Assembly (NCBI GenBank): GCA_036365455.1
Contig: JAWQUS010000007.1
Location: 19,670,001-19,734,000 of the forward strand
Source: Macrosoma leucophasiata
Taxonomy: Eukaryota > Arthropoda > Insecta > Lepidoptera > Hedylidae
Length of the DNA stretch: 64,000 nucleotides
Reading direction: 5' to 3'
Of the stretch, positions 11,838-25,122 are shown piece by piece. The notes under the pieces were generated by a model. It was not told the DNA's origin, did no database searches, and saw only the letters and a program-made list of their open reading frames with translations. The position numbers and the translations under genes are program-made. Numbering within the stretch: position 1 is the stretch's first letter; each line of letters starts with the position of its first letter.

Positions 11838-13967
11838 AAAACGGTAATGAAGAGGAAACTAAGCCAGGGGTTGATTTGATTTGCAGTAGCTCATAGTATT
11901 AAAATTAAATACATATTTACAGAATGGGCTAATGCAAATCAAATCAACTCCTGGCTGGCATGATCTCCAAGACGCTGGCAGTATTGTCCATTTGTTGGCG
12001 AGGCTTAGCCTATGAGCAAAATATCTACCAGGCTTGGGTTCTGGCAGAGTCATATCAGTGGATCAGTCTGCAGCGAATCTGACAAAGGTTTTCTTTCTGT
12101 GATTCTCATTTTCTAGATATTTTTATAGCGGGTCTTAATCGATAGCAAATACACTTCATACGCGTGCCACTTATAAGTTTCCAAACTGTCATTTGCGACA
12201 AAAGCAATTAGACGTCTTTGAAGTCGTTGGAACATTTTTATTGGGTGTGCAGACGACAATAACTTTGCTGAAAGTTGTGATAATGGTTAGAAGTTTACTA
12301 AGTGCCAACCTGACACGTAACTGTAATTCAGAAGATGGGTGGTAAGTGTATAAGATTAGGCATCCCATGTTATATTTGTTATTGGGAAAGGGAAAGTTTT
12401 GTAGAACGATTTTAATCAGGAGAATACCAATGTTCTTAGGCTTTTGCGAGCTAAATTAGTATTATTATATATTATTTTAGTAGACTTCTTGTAGACCTTT
12501 TTAGATCAATAAGGAAAAGTATCTTTCTCTCAGCTTCTCAACTGTAGCTTGTAAAATGTTTCTGGCAACATCACGCTGTAGTGTTATTACCTATGACAAA
12601 TATAGCAATTATCAGCCTTCTAATCTGTGTTGTTTTGCTTACGAAATTAATACATTTGGTACTCCAAGGGGTCGTAAATGATAAGAAAATGCGTACTGAC
12701 TATGTTCATAATACAATTTCACATAGGTAATATATATAGTCCGAAAACGAAACTGCTATCGAAATCGTTAAAAGTCCTTTGAAACCGCCGGATCCCTTTG
12801 GCTGAAGCTTTATCGTATCAAAGCCTAATTGGTGGTAGTCATGGCTACCGGCGGATGTTGATTGCCTGCATTACCGCTCGCCGCGTACGTTGATACCGCC
12901 GGACCACCGACGTTGGTAGGGACCTACTATCAGGGAAAAGTCCATAGTACTCATGGGCACTTTATGCAGTGGCAATAAACGCTATATTTGATTGACTTCG
13001 ACAGACCTGAAAGTTCTTTAACTGTACCTATGAAATACGCTGACGGCATGTCTGCCCACTATAAGCTGAGAATGCGAAGTTGACTTAGTTGACGTGTTAT
13101 TTATTCTAACGTGGCCAACGCATTCTGTGGGCGCTGTTCATTTATTGATCCAAGTGCACTTGAAAAGATCAAGATTTATGTAATTTTATTTTTTACGAAC
13201 GACGGAACTGAGCTTTGCGTTTAGGGTTAGAGAGGTTGTTTGTTCGTGGGTGTGTTTGTTTATTTACTTACTTATATTTGTTCCTGATATATTAACCACA
13301 ATTCTCGATAAAAAGACAACTGCTTAGAAAATAACTTATTGGTTAAGCAAGAGCTAAAGCGATTGCTTTGAGTCTGTATTATTTGCGGTCTTGACGTCAT
13401 TGTCACCGCAGCGTCCGCACCATGACTATATTTTATCATTCAACACTGAATTCTTATTAGCTTTATATCATGTCTTCATATGCACTGTCATCTAAATAAA
13501 TGAAACAACATTTTGGCAATTCCTACATTGAACAGCAATTCGGACGTCATGGTATAGCCGTGATTTTTTGGGACACCTTATATCCGGAGACTGTAATAAT
13601 GATTTACTTGTATTGCATTCCCGTTTGTTACAACATACAAAAAAAAATGTGAGAGCAAAAGACGGGTATTAATAAACTCGCTGAACTGTCGTAATTAATG
13701 CAACTTGATGCAGGTCAGTGTGTTTATGTTTTTTATAGCGACTCATTGGCTTCGGTTCAGTATTTTAAACTGTACACGTTGTACTACTTTTTAAGTTTCT
13801 TTAATTCCCATATCTAAATTAATTTCGACAAATAATTTCAACTTTCATTCCATGCAGATTTTAAATACTTATAGTTACTACTACTAGAGTACCTACAAAT
13901 AATCTTTTAACTTTAGTGCTTTTATACGTAAATTATGTTAAAAATAAAGTAAATATTTCATCAACAT
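11838..13967. other. Noncoding, nothing recognised
   Basis: Mixed sequence including GC-richer words near 12780-12960 that look like old repeat remnants; no supported gene. Confidence 0.65.
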
Positions 13968-14622
13968 ATCAGTTGAAGAACGCCCAAAGACGTCCCACTG
14001 TTGAACAAAGGTCTCTCCGAGAGATGCTCTCAACGACCGGTCCAGACCGTCTCAACTGGGCCACTGTTGCAAGTACGACGAGTTGTGGAGAGCTTTTTCC
14101 CAGTCGTGCTACTTCCCCGCTCCTTGCCATTCGGATACAACACCAATTGATAGGCTCGGGACAATACACCCATCTTCACCACTGGCCGTCGGGTTCGATT
14201 CTCGACACGGGATAGGGTCTTCGTAAGAGATTTGTCCTTGATATAGTGGTCGTAAAGCCAGGATAAGGCCAAAGAGACGTTGCGCCGCTGCATTCTCGTG
14301 TTGGCACTCCACAGCCGCCGCCTCATCATCAACTTAGACGCCGCACTGAATCTCCTCGCTCGTGGAACCAGGCGAACATAACCTCTGTCATAATGGAGGC
14401 AAATCAAGTCCGGGCTGTGAGGATTTCCTCATAGGGACGGGCTATGCACGCGCTGGGGAGACATTACTATTAGGCCGCGCTCCACCCAACGATTGCTCGC
14501 GATCTTCACCAGGACGTCGTTCCACCTCGTGGCGGACCTGTAGCCTGCCCATGCTTCGTTTTTCGCAAATGGCGTACCCTTATTGCAACAGCCATCGGTT
14601 CTTCGAGATATGTACCCGCAAC
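13968..14622. repeat. RTE/BovB-type LINE 3' remnants
   Basis: AAAGACGTCCCACTGTTGAA, ACGACCGGTCCAGACCGTCT, then ACGATTGCTCGCGATCTTCA CCAGGACGTCGTTCCACC and CCTGCCCATGCTTCG are phrases of moth RTE 3' regions as I recall them. The segments are rearranged. GC is higher than in the flanks. The several open frames here are in conflict and look incidental. Confidence 0.6.
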
Positions 14623-16711
14623 TAAACGTACCTACATGTAAATTAAAAATGTATTCTAAAAATATTTCATAATACAGGACCACCATCTTGAGCCTTCGGT
14701 ACGTAATTGAAGCGTACAATAAACAAATATTTAATATAGCGTAGCATCGTCAAAATAACGTTTACTGCGTCTGATTGCTTAAGTAATGATAGTTGTTTAA
14801 CGTGCCTACATACGAGGCCCGAAACCCACTGACGATTCAATAATAACGTTAACTCAATTTAATAGAAGCCAAACCAAACTATCATTATTACTTCTAAGTT
14901 AACCAATACTCGTAAGCAATTTATACTCCCGTTTGCGTCTTCAAATAAAGGTAGCTTTACGCTATGCCGAAGAAGAGCTATTCTTATCTATTTGGAGATC
15001 AGTCTGGACTTTTGCACTTTAGGACGACAAAGAGTGGACTGTTTACGTAACTTTTCTTTTTTATTGTCAATTTTGAGTTCGTATAAAATCTGCTTTAACT
15101 ATGTTGTAGAAATGAAGTTAGTTTGCTTACTTAAAGTTAAATCGCATTACGCCTTGGATATCTAACAAGACAGTCCAACGCGAATGTTTAAGACAAAAGA
15201 AATGAAAGAAGAATTTGACATATAAAATAACGATTTGCCTCATTCGGTATTATTCAAATGAATGCCAGTAATGTATCGGTGAGGTCTAAAAAAAATCTTT
15301 TAAGTATTAATTAACTAACGGCGTTTTCAACACAGTGGAATTGTGTGTTCTTACCTTAAGACTCCGTTAACAGGAAAAGTTTCTCGTGTACCAAACGGGC
15401 ATTCTGGCGATGAGAGCGCGATCCGCTGCCAAGATATGGTCCTCCCAATTATTACGTCGCTTGTTGAGCAGCTATTACACTACACGATTTATCGTGTCCC
15501 GCCTGTCGCTTTGTCATCACTTAGGTCGGCTTATTATATTACCCTAGAAATCGTGCCCTGTGTGTAATTCGCTTTGACGAAAACTTATTTTGAACAAAAA
15601 CTTATTAAGCACGACGTTTTAGGTATACATTCGCTTACACTAGTAGCAATACGTACGAAACTACGAATATTTAGCTAGACTTGTCTCTGAGTTAACTTTG
15701 TCAACCTCCCTGTCTCCCTATTTCTTACAGTACCCAATCGGCATGGCGGGAGCTCGGAACTTGTCGATTGACTCGATCGGCCTATTTAGGGACCCTAATT
15801 GCGTGTTTTTTACAATACACCATCCTGTCCCCGTAGACTGGGCGTTAAATCGTATAGTGTAATGGCTGTTTGTTTTGTTCCAGCAAACGAAACTTGTAAT
15901 AGTGCCACGGGACCTACCCTTTCAACTGATGACTGTTACACTTTTGTTACACGTTTCCTAATTAGGTGCCCAACGCTGTAAAATTGAGAACAATATGTTT
16001 TACTCTCATATGTAGGTATTCTTATATACATTCAACTTACTCTTATATGTATTCTTATGTACATTCAACTTCCTTTTGATTATACTCGAGTTGTTTATAC
16101 TCGTCAATGGATTGATATGAAATTTTCACATTGCGTTACTTTTAAGTTTATTTTTAGGTATGTCAAAGAGTACACGGGAACGGGAAACGTAGGTACCTAA
16201 TTTACAATGTCATAATCCAATAACCTACTAACTAAACGAATTGTATTTTTTTTATTTCTGCGATCACAACTGTCTGATATTTCACAATCTGTTTCATAAT
16301 TAAAACAGTCGCAACATTGAATGATGAATGAATTCTATTTTGTTTCAGGTAACTAAGCAACATCTTCATTACAATCGACGCAAAAAGAATTCGGTTCAAG
16401 GTTTGTTATGCAACGTTTTATGTTTCCTAGATCACTTGAGTAAATATTTGCTTAATCATATATGTTTGACGGCATTTCGTTTCATGCGCTAGTAGTAAAA
16501 AAATGTACGATGAGCAAAGTAAAAGAGATTATTTTCGCCTTTTGTCTCGCGTGACTCGAGTGACAAAGAAAATGTTCAGCTATTTGATATGCTTTTCTTC
16601 GCAAAGATAAAATATCATCAAGTATTTATGTGAACAATTTATTTTCACATTTACGAATGGCAGCTATTAGAAAGAGATTAATAATCTGCAAAAGAATAAC
16701 GTTTTATTTGT
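14623..16711. other. Noncoding, nothing recognised
   Basis: No open frame above 75 codons and no repeat family recognised. Confidence 0.65.
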
Positions 16712-17045
16712 TACTAGCTGTGCCCGCGACTTCGTCCACGTGAGAAAAATATGATTGTTCAGTATCTACCCGGACGAAGTCGTGGGCGCAGCTAGTATAA
16801 AAGTAGCCTAACTTACTCCTTATTACATCAGCTATCTGCCAGTGAAAGTCCCGTCAAAATCGGAGACACTCAAATTCTTTTTATTTGTATGTAGGTATGT
16901 ATGTATGTATGGAGATAAAAGTAGCCTAAGTTACTCCTTATCACATCAGCTATCTGCCAGTGAAAGTCCCGTCGAAATCGGTAAAGCCGTTCCCAAGATT
17001 AGCCCCGCCAAACAGACAGACAGACACACAAAAATTGTAAAAAAT
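16712..17045 (+). repeat. LINE-tail-like repeat (CTAGCTGTGCCCGCGACTT family) with internal duplication
   Basis: The inverted pair AGCTGTGCCCGCGACTTCGT (16718) / ACGAAGTCGTGGGCGCAGCT (16774) opens the block. The 65-bp segment from AAAAGTAGCCTAA to CGTCAAAATCGG (16799-16862) is repeated at 16917-16982. It ends with AACAGACAGACAGACACACA. Known general type in Lepidoptera; clade not resolved. Confidence 0.75.
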
Positions 17046-18130
17046 GTGGCTTTGGTATATGTACTGTGTATACATACATATGCATTTAGTAAAAACCGGT
17101 TATGTTAATATTACAAACAGACACTCCAATTTTATTTATTTTTATAGATGTTCAGGTGCGTTTTTTTGTGTTTCAATATTATGATGATATTTGCCTGTCC
17201 AAAAAGATTTTGAAACTATTTATTTTCTTTTTAGTGATTATTTAAATTTTGTTGATATTAAATCTAAATTTCTTTATTGAAACGCTATGATTAGTTCGCG
17301 TTACCGTTGACGCCTCTCAATATGCTTGTTTTTCTAGGACATGGTCTATCTATGTTTTAGATTACAGCCAAATTCTCGCAGTAGGTATGTTTCTTACAAT
17401 TCACTCATATTTTATTGGTAGGCAATAGATACGTCGGCTTCTACCAATATAACCAATAAATGCAATAAGTTCCCCTGTCTTTCTTAAACCAATTACTTAT
17501 ATTAGAGCGAGACAGCGAAATGATTCAATTGCGATTCAATGTATCATATAGGTATTACGAGACAGGTTACGTGGCCAGTTACCCTTATTCAGTTAATGAA
17601 TCACCTGTAATTCACATGATGTATTCAAAGATGGTATGGGACTTAAAAACTGCAGTCCCATACCTTCTTTGTATCTACAATATACTGCTGACTCACTGTC
17701 AACTACTATACATATATCTAGACGTAAACCTGTCTCTTCGGGGACCTACAAGCATGAATGTTTTTATGTGTCCCAGCCCAGCCATGATCGTTGTCTGAGC
17801 AGCTTAATGATCGCTCCACTGAAAACTATCTCGTCATGCACAGCTTTTTTGCTTTTCGCACCCAATGAACAATGGCCGTTTAGCCGACAAAAGCACTTTA
17901 GACGTTAAATATTGCGCGCTGTTAGCTAAACACAAAAGTGACTTAACCAAAGCATAACGAACATTTCAATTACGTACTTGCGCATGTTTTATGTCATTAT
18001 GTCACTAAAGTGATTAGCTGGTCGTTCATAGGTACCTATTGCTGGAAAGTTAATATTACGAAATATAGATGTCTAATAAAAAACTAAGTTTTAGGTAAAT
18101 AATACGGATGTACATTATAACTTCACCAGT

Positions 18131-18555
18131 ACACTGAGGTCGAGATTCACAAACTGCACTAGGACTTTACTTTTAGCAAAGTATGCTTAGACTGCCTCGG
18201 TAGCCTAGTGGTAGCAGGCCACTGCTATTACGCTGAGGTCCTGGGTTCGATTCCCGGGGGCTACCAGAGATAACGGTTTAAAATCCTTTATCTCTGGTTC
18301 TATTGGGGTTATTCCATTTTCTGGAAATTTCCCAGTACCTCGAAGTTTGGTAATGTGCCCGGAGACGTCAACAGGCTCGCTACATGTTACATGGGCCAAA
18401 ACGTAACCGGCGAATCGTGGGTGTTTGCATGTATGCTTGAATGCATGCATTTACCTCTGTCTACCCCTTCGGGGATTACAGGCGTGAAGTTACGTTTTTA
18501 TGCTTAGAACTGTGAGTGAAGTATGAGTAGTGCGGTCTGTGAATCTCACCCTAAG
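18131..18555. mobile_element. Hairpin MITE (AGATTCACAGACCGCAC family) interrupted by a SINE
   Basis: The left half GAGATTCACAAACTGCACTA … GCAAAGTATGCTTAG (18138-18190) and the right half TGAAGTATGAGTAGTGCGGT…GTGAATCTCACCCTAAG (18513-18555) are inverted relative to each other. They match the uninterrupted copy at 33500-33641. The SINE at 18195-18498 splits them. Confidence 0.82.
18195..18498 (+). mobile_element. tRNA-derived SINE, full length, with target-site duplication
   Basis: The head CTGCCTCGGTAGCCTAGTGG carries a pol III A box (TAGCCTAGTGG). GGGTTCGATTCCC at about 18243-18255 is a B box. The body shares TTTCCCAGTACCTCGAAGTT and GTGCCCGGAGACGTCAACAG with the copy at 55462-55771. The tail is CTTCGGGGATTACAGGCGTG then AAGTTACG. 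The flanks TATGCTTAGACTG (18182-18194) and TATGCTTAGAACTG (18499-18512) form the duplication. It sits inside a hairpin MITE. Confidence 0.88.
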
Positions 18556-18797
18556 TCTGACGAGGAGATAGATTAGGGAATTAGGTGGTTCCTACGTCCT
18601 TGAGCGCCGAGATTGAAAGCGTACCACTAATTAAATCTTTTAGTAATCTTTTACGTTGTAGCCAAGCATTTTGGATAAATGCCAGCGGGATAAATCCAAA
18701 ACGATAATTCTACTAAATGTTATTGTTTTTCAATAAAGGAATAGGCATGGTATCAACCTGTGTTAAATGTATATTATATTTTAAAGTTGTATATAGT

Positions 18798-18992
18798 TGG
18801 ACCAGCGACCCGCCCCGGCTTCACGCGGTTGTAATGTTACCTACCCTCTCCTATCTCCCATATTAGCGCCTAAAGCCTTCCTCGATAAATGGGCTATCTA
18901 AAACTGCAAGATTTTTCTAATCGGACCAGTAGTTCCTGAGATTAGCGCGTTCAAGCAAACAAACAAACAAACTCTTCAGCTTCATAATATTT
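18798..18992 (+). repeat. LINE-tail-like repeat, copy 3
   Basis: GACCCGCCCCGGCTTCACGC, TCCTCGATAAATGGGCTATC, ATCGGACCAGTAGTTCCTGA and CTCTTCAGCTTCATAATATT are in the family order. Confidence 0.85.
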
Positions 18993-20217
18993 GTAATTAG
19001 TAGTAGTTGATTATCGTGTATACCAACTGCTGATGCTTTCTACTCCTTTGTTCGTGTGGTTGAAATTTGAGCTTGTGTAGATATTTCAAATGAGAACATC
19101 GATTTAATTTGAATACGGTTTTGAAATTCGTTAGTCTCTGAGCTCACGATCGACAGTCGAATGAAACGAAACAATCGCTTATTATGTTGATCATTGACGT
19201 TGTACAATTATTCAAACGTCACGACTGCTTAGCATCGGAGACAACATCCACATTGAACGGTCGATTTGGAAATGGTGGATAGTGATTAGGGATAGTATAA
19301 TGAACAGTTTTGGTGGATTAATATCAAATTGAACGTTTTAATGGTCGACTCGGTGACACCTAAGCTAGAGGTAGGTTCGGGAAAATTTTTAGTGACATTT
19401 TCGGAACTCGGCAATTGTCCGCTTGTCTTTCAAAAGGCTCGCCGTCTAGATATTCCGCTAATCTATGCGAATCAAAAAGTTGATCTAAGCATCAGGCCGG
19501 CAAACCCTTAACTTTTATAAAAAGTGATTGTAGCTTGGCTGACAAATTTGGTTAGTAAATGATGGTTTAGATAAGGATGAAGTCAACCTCTTTGATCCCT
19601 TAAACTCTCTTATAAATGTTGTTTGAAAATGGAGCACTTATCCACTGTTACTTATCATTATATTAATTGAAATGCCGTGGTAAAATAGAGCCAGAGTCGA
19701 ATAATATTTCTCCTAAAAGTTCTTTTAAAATAAGATTAAATATTTTTCGGCTGATAAAACGATATAGGCCACAGAATGCTCCCCATTGATTGAGTCTTGG
19801 GGGATGAGTTTTAGATATACGAGATATATATGTACGAGAAACAAGATTAATCCATAAAGCGATTTTCATTTACTGTACGAAAGTTCTGTAAATCTCTTGG
19901 GAATCATAGCACGTGTGGATAGAATACCTATGTACATAAACTTCATAGAGCTTTAGAAAATGTTATTTCGTACTAAATTAATGTGGGAAATTGTGTAGTT
20001 ATTTCGCGTCGAGGCTGTTTCGACTTTATTTGTTGTTTTAATCTGTTTGTTGATACGCTTTATAAATTTGTAGTAAGCTTAAGGGATAATGATCTTATCT
20101 TCCAAAACTATAGACTTTCATCGATGGCAATGGCTTAACTTTCAAGAAGAAGTACTTTTTAATATCCCGACATATAATAACACTATTTGGACTTTAATAT
20201 TGACATATTAAATTATG
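18993..20217. other. Noncoding, nothing recognised
   Basis: No supported open frame or repeat. Confidence 0.65.
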
Positions 20218-20380
20218 ACCCCGTATTAATTATCACAGAGACATAACAACTTAGGTCTCATGGGTGGCAACGCATCTGCATTTTGGCCTCTGGTTTATTT
20301 GTAGATGTCTATAGGCTGCAGTCATCACTTAACATCAATGTGAGATGTGTGCTTGTATGTCACCTTTATTACATAAAAAA
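20218..20380 (+). repeat. Family A interspersed repeat, 3' part
   Basis: CACAGAGACATAACAACTTA to TTATTACATAAAAAA; followed 70 bp later by a second copy in the same orientation. Confidence 0.83.
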
Positions 20381-20452
20381 ATCAAAAAGAGGTGAGGGTC
20401 TTGGAATAAAAATAGGCTACATGGCTACTGAAGCTCTACTGGTGGTAAGGCT

Positions 20453-20653
20453 CCACTGGTGGTAGAGCTCTAGTGACGGAGCTCGCGGGCGTAGGCACCA
20501 CCGCATTAAACACCTTAGGCCTCAGGAGTGGTAACGCATCTTGACCTTGGTCTTCGTGTATTCTTCCTATAGACACCATAGGCTGCAGTCATCACTTAAC
20601 ATCAATGTGAACTGCATGTTTGTTTGCCACTTTCTATTACATTAAAAAAAAAA
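20453..20653 (+). repeat. Family A interspersed repeat, middle deleted
   Basis: CACTGGTGGTAGAGCTCTAG joins directly to CACCTTAGGCCTCAGGAGTG and ends TTCTATTACATTAAAAAAAA. Confidence 0.85.
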
Positions 20654-22649
20654 CTGTTGTTGGTGACAGCATAAAATAAATTCCATATCGGTATTGTACC
20701 CGAACGTTGGCAGCGTGCGCCGCGCCGGTCTTGTTCGCTGAACGAGACGGGGGAAAGAGAAATTAAAAGTGTAATTTATTTTGTTTTATCGCTTTTTCTT
20801 CTCCGACATCCTACTTCGCTTAAATCTTGTTTCTTTAAATTTTTTTGGGGAAAGACTTGTTAACGAAATTTAATTAAATTTATAAATACCTACTGTCTAC
20901 TATGACTGACCGAGAGCACCCAGACAAGATAAGCTTAACCAAAACCTATTTTCCTTGGTCGCAGTTTCATTGCGAATTCTGTTGTTTATGACTGACCAAC
21001 ACCAACCACCGAACCTTATTAGGTGTTTTCAGAATTTGATGTGTGTGTGTGTGTAACACAAATTTCCCCCGTAAAAATTACAGACTTTTGCAGTGGCAAT
21101 AAACGCTACGGCAACTCTTCTCAGGTCGGCCGGTGGCCCGTGTTGCTCTATGGTTTAGTCTAATAATTCCCGTTTTTGGCTGCAACTGTAACTGACCGAA
21201 ACCGAACATTCTATTGATTACTAGTTGATCACGTTCTAATACATATCACTACTCTGTGTGTAAGAACTAAATTGTAGTGTGCATGGGTCCGCAAGACGGG
21301 AAATCCGTATAAAAGACTATGTAGTACATTACGAATGTATCTACTATTTAGATAGATGTTTAATGATCCGGACACGAAGAAGATGGGAAATAAGATTGAT
21401 TCCCTCGCTCTGTTCATTTTATTTAAGTGTTCGTGTGCACGAAACAGACTGATAAATTAGTTGCATTTTTGTACAAAGAGTAAAGTAGCAGACGGGCGTG
21501 CAATCGTATCGAAGCGTGATTATATATCGCTATAGATAAATCTCCCTGTAAAAGTCAGATACCTTAATGCTCAGGTATTAATTACCATGTATAGGTTATT
21601 TCAGGGTCAGTAATGTTGAGCTAATCAGCGACAAGTAAGATAATCCGTGCCAAAATAATGTCACAACACCTACCATCTTCGCAATGTGTACTACCACCAA
21701 AAGCGTCTTGACTACAAAATTTCCCTTCCCGGTACTTACGCCGGCACAATTACACTCTTTTACTTCACTAATTTCGTATTATTTTCTTAAATTAATATTT
21801 TTTCCAGTCTCCCGTCATCTTTTTTTTGTTCACTTTGGTTGATATTATTATGCCTTGTCGAGGGCCCCTCGATCCTGTCGCCGTCAACTTGTGAAAATCC
21901 TCCAAGATTATATCCAATTTTTCGCCCAACCTTGTTTAATGCTCTGGATATTAACGGCGTCTCTATTGTTATTTGATGCTGTTCTCGATTTAGGACAAAT
22001 GAGATGCCTAATAGTTCTTTCGTCATTTTTGTATTGGTATTCTTTCAAATTTCTCCACGCCCACTGAGGATTTAAAGGTGTGCGATGTCCGCTATAAAAT
22101 TTAATTTACAGTTAAATGCCGAAGGGTAAATTCTAGGTTTCATTCTCATTAATCAAAGGTAAGTACTCTATACTTTTCTTCGCCAAATGCGAACCGAAAT
22201 ATATCTATACTTATTTTATTTTTTCTGTTATTTTTAGTTCCAAAGATATTTGTTTATTTCGAAGTATCTAACGGCCAATCTTCAGCCCCTATTCCTATCT
22301 AGCCGCCTGCTTCGACTAGTCATATTCTGAAAGTCTTGGCAAACTGTCAGTCTCTGGAGATGCGAAGCGCCTCCACCCATTATTAAATGAACCCTTCTGT
22401 ACGTCTTAGTTATAAGAAAAGTTCTGCCCAACCTTTCTCATTATTTCGTCCCGTGCTAAATGGTTTGGATTACACCTTGATTTATTTATACTTACCGACA
22501 TCAAAGCAGGCCAGATGAATCATCTCTGTTTTGTTTTATTATTACGAAATCTTTTTTGTTTAAGGTAGGTACACGATAAGGCGGAGATGAAAGACATTTT
22601 TTCCTCAAGCGCAGTCAGTCAACCGAACAATGGCGGTCATTTTTATTTT
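20654..22649. other. Noncoding, nothing recognised
   Basis: Short frames only; a segment near 21060-21200 (CAGTGGCAATAAACGCTACG) echoes 12965 and may be an old repeat. Confidence 0.6.
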
Positions 22650-22933
22650 TATATTTTTTTATATTACGGAAGTGGTAAACAAGCATGCAGTTCACATTGA
22701 TGTTAAGTGATGACTGCAGCCTATAGACACCCACACAAAGACCGAGGTCAAAATGCAGATGCGTTACCACTCCTGAAGCCTAAGGTGTTATGCCTCTGTG
22801 CCGGAAATTACATTACCACCTGACCGGAACACGATAGTGCTGAACACTACCATTTAGCGGCAAGCAAGTATATTAGGTAATGCGGTGGTGTCTACGCCCG
22901 CGAGCTCCGTCACTGGAGCTCTACCACCAGTAA
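22650..22933 (-). repeat. Family A interspersed repeat, near full length
   Basis: AAGTGGTAAACAAGCATGCA to GCTCTACCACCAGTA with all family landmarks. Confidence 0.88.
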
Positions 22934-24828
22934 AAACCATTATCATACCATTCTAAAAAGGCGGGGGACAGAGTAGGGGGACATCGGGAAGTAATTTTAG
23001 TTTTTTAATTAAAGTACCGTTGTCTCCATACGCCGTGTCCCCGTCACAGGGACAGAACAACGCGGGTGGGTAGCAGCGTTCCGCAGTAAAACTACCGCCA
23101 CTGCGATCGCCAACTCACATGCCAAGTCTGGCGATAATGGCATTATCTTTATGACGCAATACAGCAGACAACTTTGAAGCTTTTGTCCAACAATGGATAT
23201 CTTTCGGCCGACACGAGATTGTTGGCCGAATACTCAAACGTCACTCTTTTAAGCAACCCTCAAATGTACGCTATCTCTATCGTTTGAACGTGTTTTATAA
23301 AGACAGAGGAGTTTTAAGTCTGACTTAGATTTAAGTGACGCTTGAGTATTTGGCCGTGTGAGTGCATTTCTATGCCGATTTCCTTACACAATAGACCACA
23401 CATTTGGTACATCTCTACTTCCTTTTATTTCTTCTTATGCTTCTTATTTAATCGCGACTCACTTCACCCAGCTGTGCTGGTTTCATTAAATGGTTTATAC
23501 ATTAATGCTAATAAGTGTTAGCGAAGGGGTAGGCAGTGACGTGTACCTACGTTCATTCTGGCAAATACTCGTCTAGTAGCCTTAGCAACTATAGTCGTTT
23601 TTTATAGTTTCATATCTCTTCACGTACCTACCTACTCTCCCAAACGTGATTGATCTCGGGGTTTAAAGCCTGACAGTAATGAATGGCTTTCTGCCAATTG
23701 TTGACTTTCTGTCGAAAATTATAATGAGCGTCCGCGGTGGTGACAGAATTGCTGCAGTGGATAGATAATGGGGATGTGCGATATTTGCATTTAAAACGAA
23801 CAGTTTATTGGACCGTAATTGATCAAATTGTGAACCGATCGGAATCGTTTCTGATTTAAAAAATCGGGATATGGCTGTATCGTCAACATGGACGTGATTT
23901 ACGTGAATACGTAACGGGTAATATTATCTATGAGCCTTTGCGCTCCTCAGGCGTCCATTACACACTTATACAAACGTCATTCTATTCCATTAGTAATTGA
24001 TGACGTTTAACTGATATGTATTTGCTGAATATAATAATTTTCACATATTAAAATATCCAGATAACTGTCAATCGACTTCATACAACCATCAGTCATTGCT
24101 TTACGCGGTAGGTTATCCATCAGTCACAGTCGTGACTGCGGTAAAACTGACTGCAAAACAAACCCCCTAGAATTCTCGCTCAACTTAACTAATAATTTGC
24201 TTATTTGACTATCTTATATGTTCATAATGAATAGGAAGCTGTACCGCCACACGGTATCTGCCGATTTCGTTATTTATTTATTGAATTGCTTCCCGTATTG
24301 CTTGAAGTAAATTTAAATACAGATTCACCTAAAAAGGAACGTGGAGTTGACCAATGTTCACGAAAACTTTTTAAAGTGACAACACTTGAAATAAGATCTT
24401 GATGATCGAACAAATTTAATTTGCCATCAATTGCCAAGCCTGGCTTCTCAAATTGTTGAACAAAAATAATACCTTCCAAAATAATTGTTAGGGGCGAGAT
24501 TTTTTGGTTGACGGGTTAATTAGTCGCATGATGAACGAACAAATCCGGTCCGACGTGTTGACAAATCTAATTTGCAGTCGCCCGCATGAACGGCGTGTGA
24601 CCGTGAAATACACACACACACACGAGTTTAACGTGTTTTGCTTCACAATTTCTACGATTTAAATTCCTCTCTATGTAATCTGTAATGTATTTTGGGCATG
24701 TATTTATTACTTTAAAATTATTGTAAGGAGAGACGTGATTCACAAGATATTCTCTTATCTAATAGTTTACGAAGATCGATGAACATTATTTTTAATTATC
24801 GAAATACGATTTTATATGATTTTTACTA
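22934..24828. other. Noncoding, nothing recognised
   Basis: No supported gene, repeat or RNA seen. Confidence 0.65.
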
Positions 24829-24882
24829 ATGGTAGAGCTAAAGTGACGGAGGGAGGTCGTACCTAGTTGTTACCGCATTACT
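24829..24882 (+). repeat. Family A interspersed repeat, short 5' fragment
   Basis: AATGGTAGAGCTAAAGTGAC GGAG … GTTACCGCATTAC. Confidence 0.55.
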
Positions 24883-24906
24883 TTTGTATCTAAAAATAAA
24901 ACTATC

Positions 24907-25122
24907 TAACTACCTCAGTACTCTAATGGTAGCAGGCCAGTATTCTTACGCTTCGGTCCTGGATTCGGTCCTGGATCGGGTTAGTGCTTTTCCCTGTTGT
25001 GAATTTTTACATGTTCGGTAATGTCCCTGTCCCACCCACCTTGAGTTTGGTAATGTGCCCGGAGATGTTAATAGGCTCGCTATCTGTTACATGAGATTTA
25101 AAAGAGACGTGAAGTTTCATTA
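24907..25122 (+). mobile_element. tRNA-derived SINE, diverged partial copy
   Basis: It begins CTACCTCAGTACTCTAATGG like the family head. An internal duplication of TTCGGTCCTGGA lies around the B box, then GAGTTTGGTAATGTGCCCGG and AGACGTGAAGTTTCATTAAG from the tail. The middle is deleted. Confidence 0.75.

Noticed and set aside
14030..14719. Several overlapping frames of about 65-125 codons
   Set aside because: They lie in GC-richer RTE-type repeat remnants, in conflicting frames, and have no recognisable domain.
18205..18450. 81-codon minus-strand frame similar to one at 55508-55735
   Set aside because: The similarity is because both lie in copies of the same tRNA-derived SINE; it is not a protein family.
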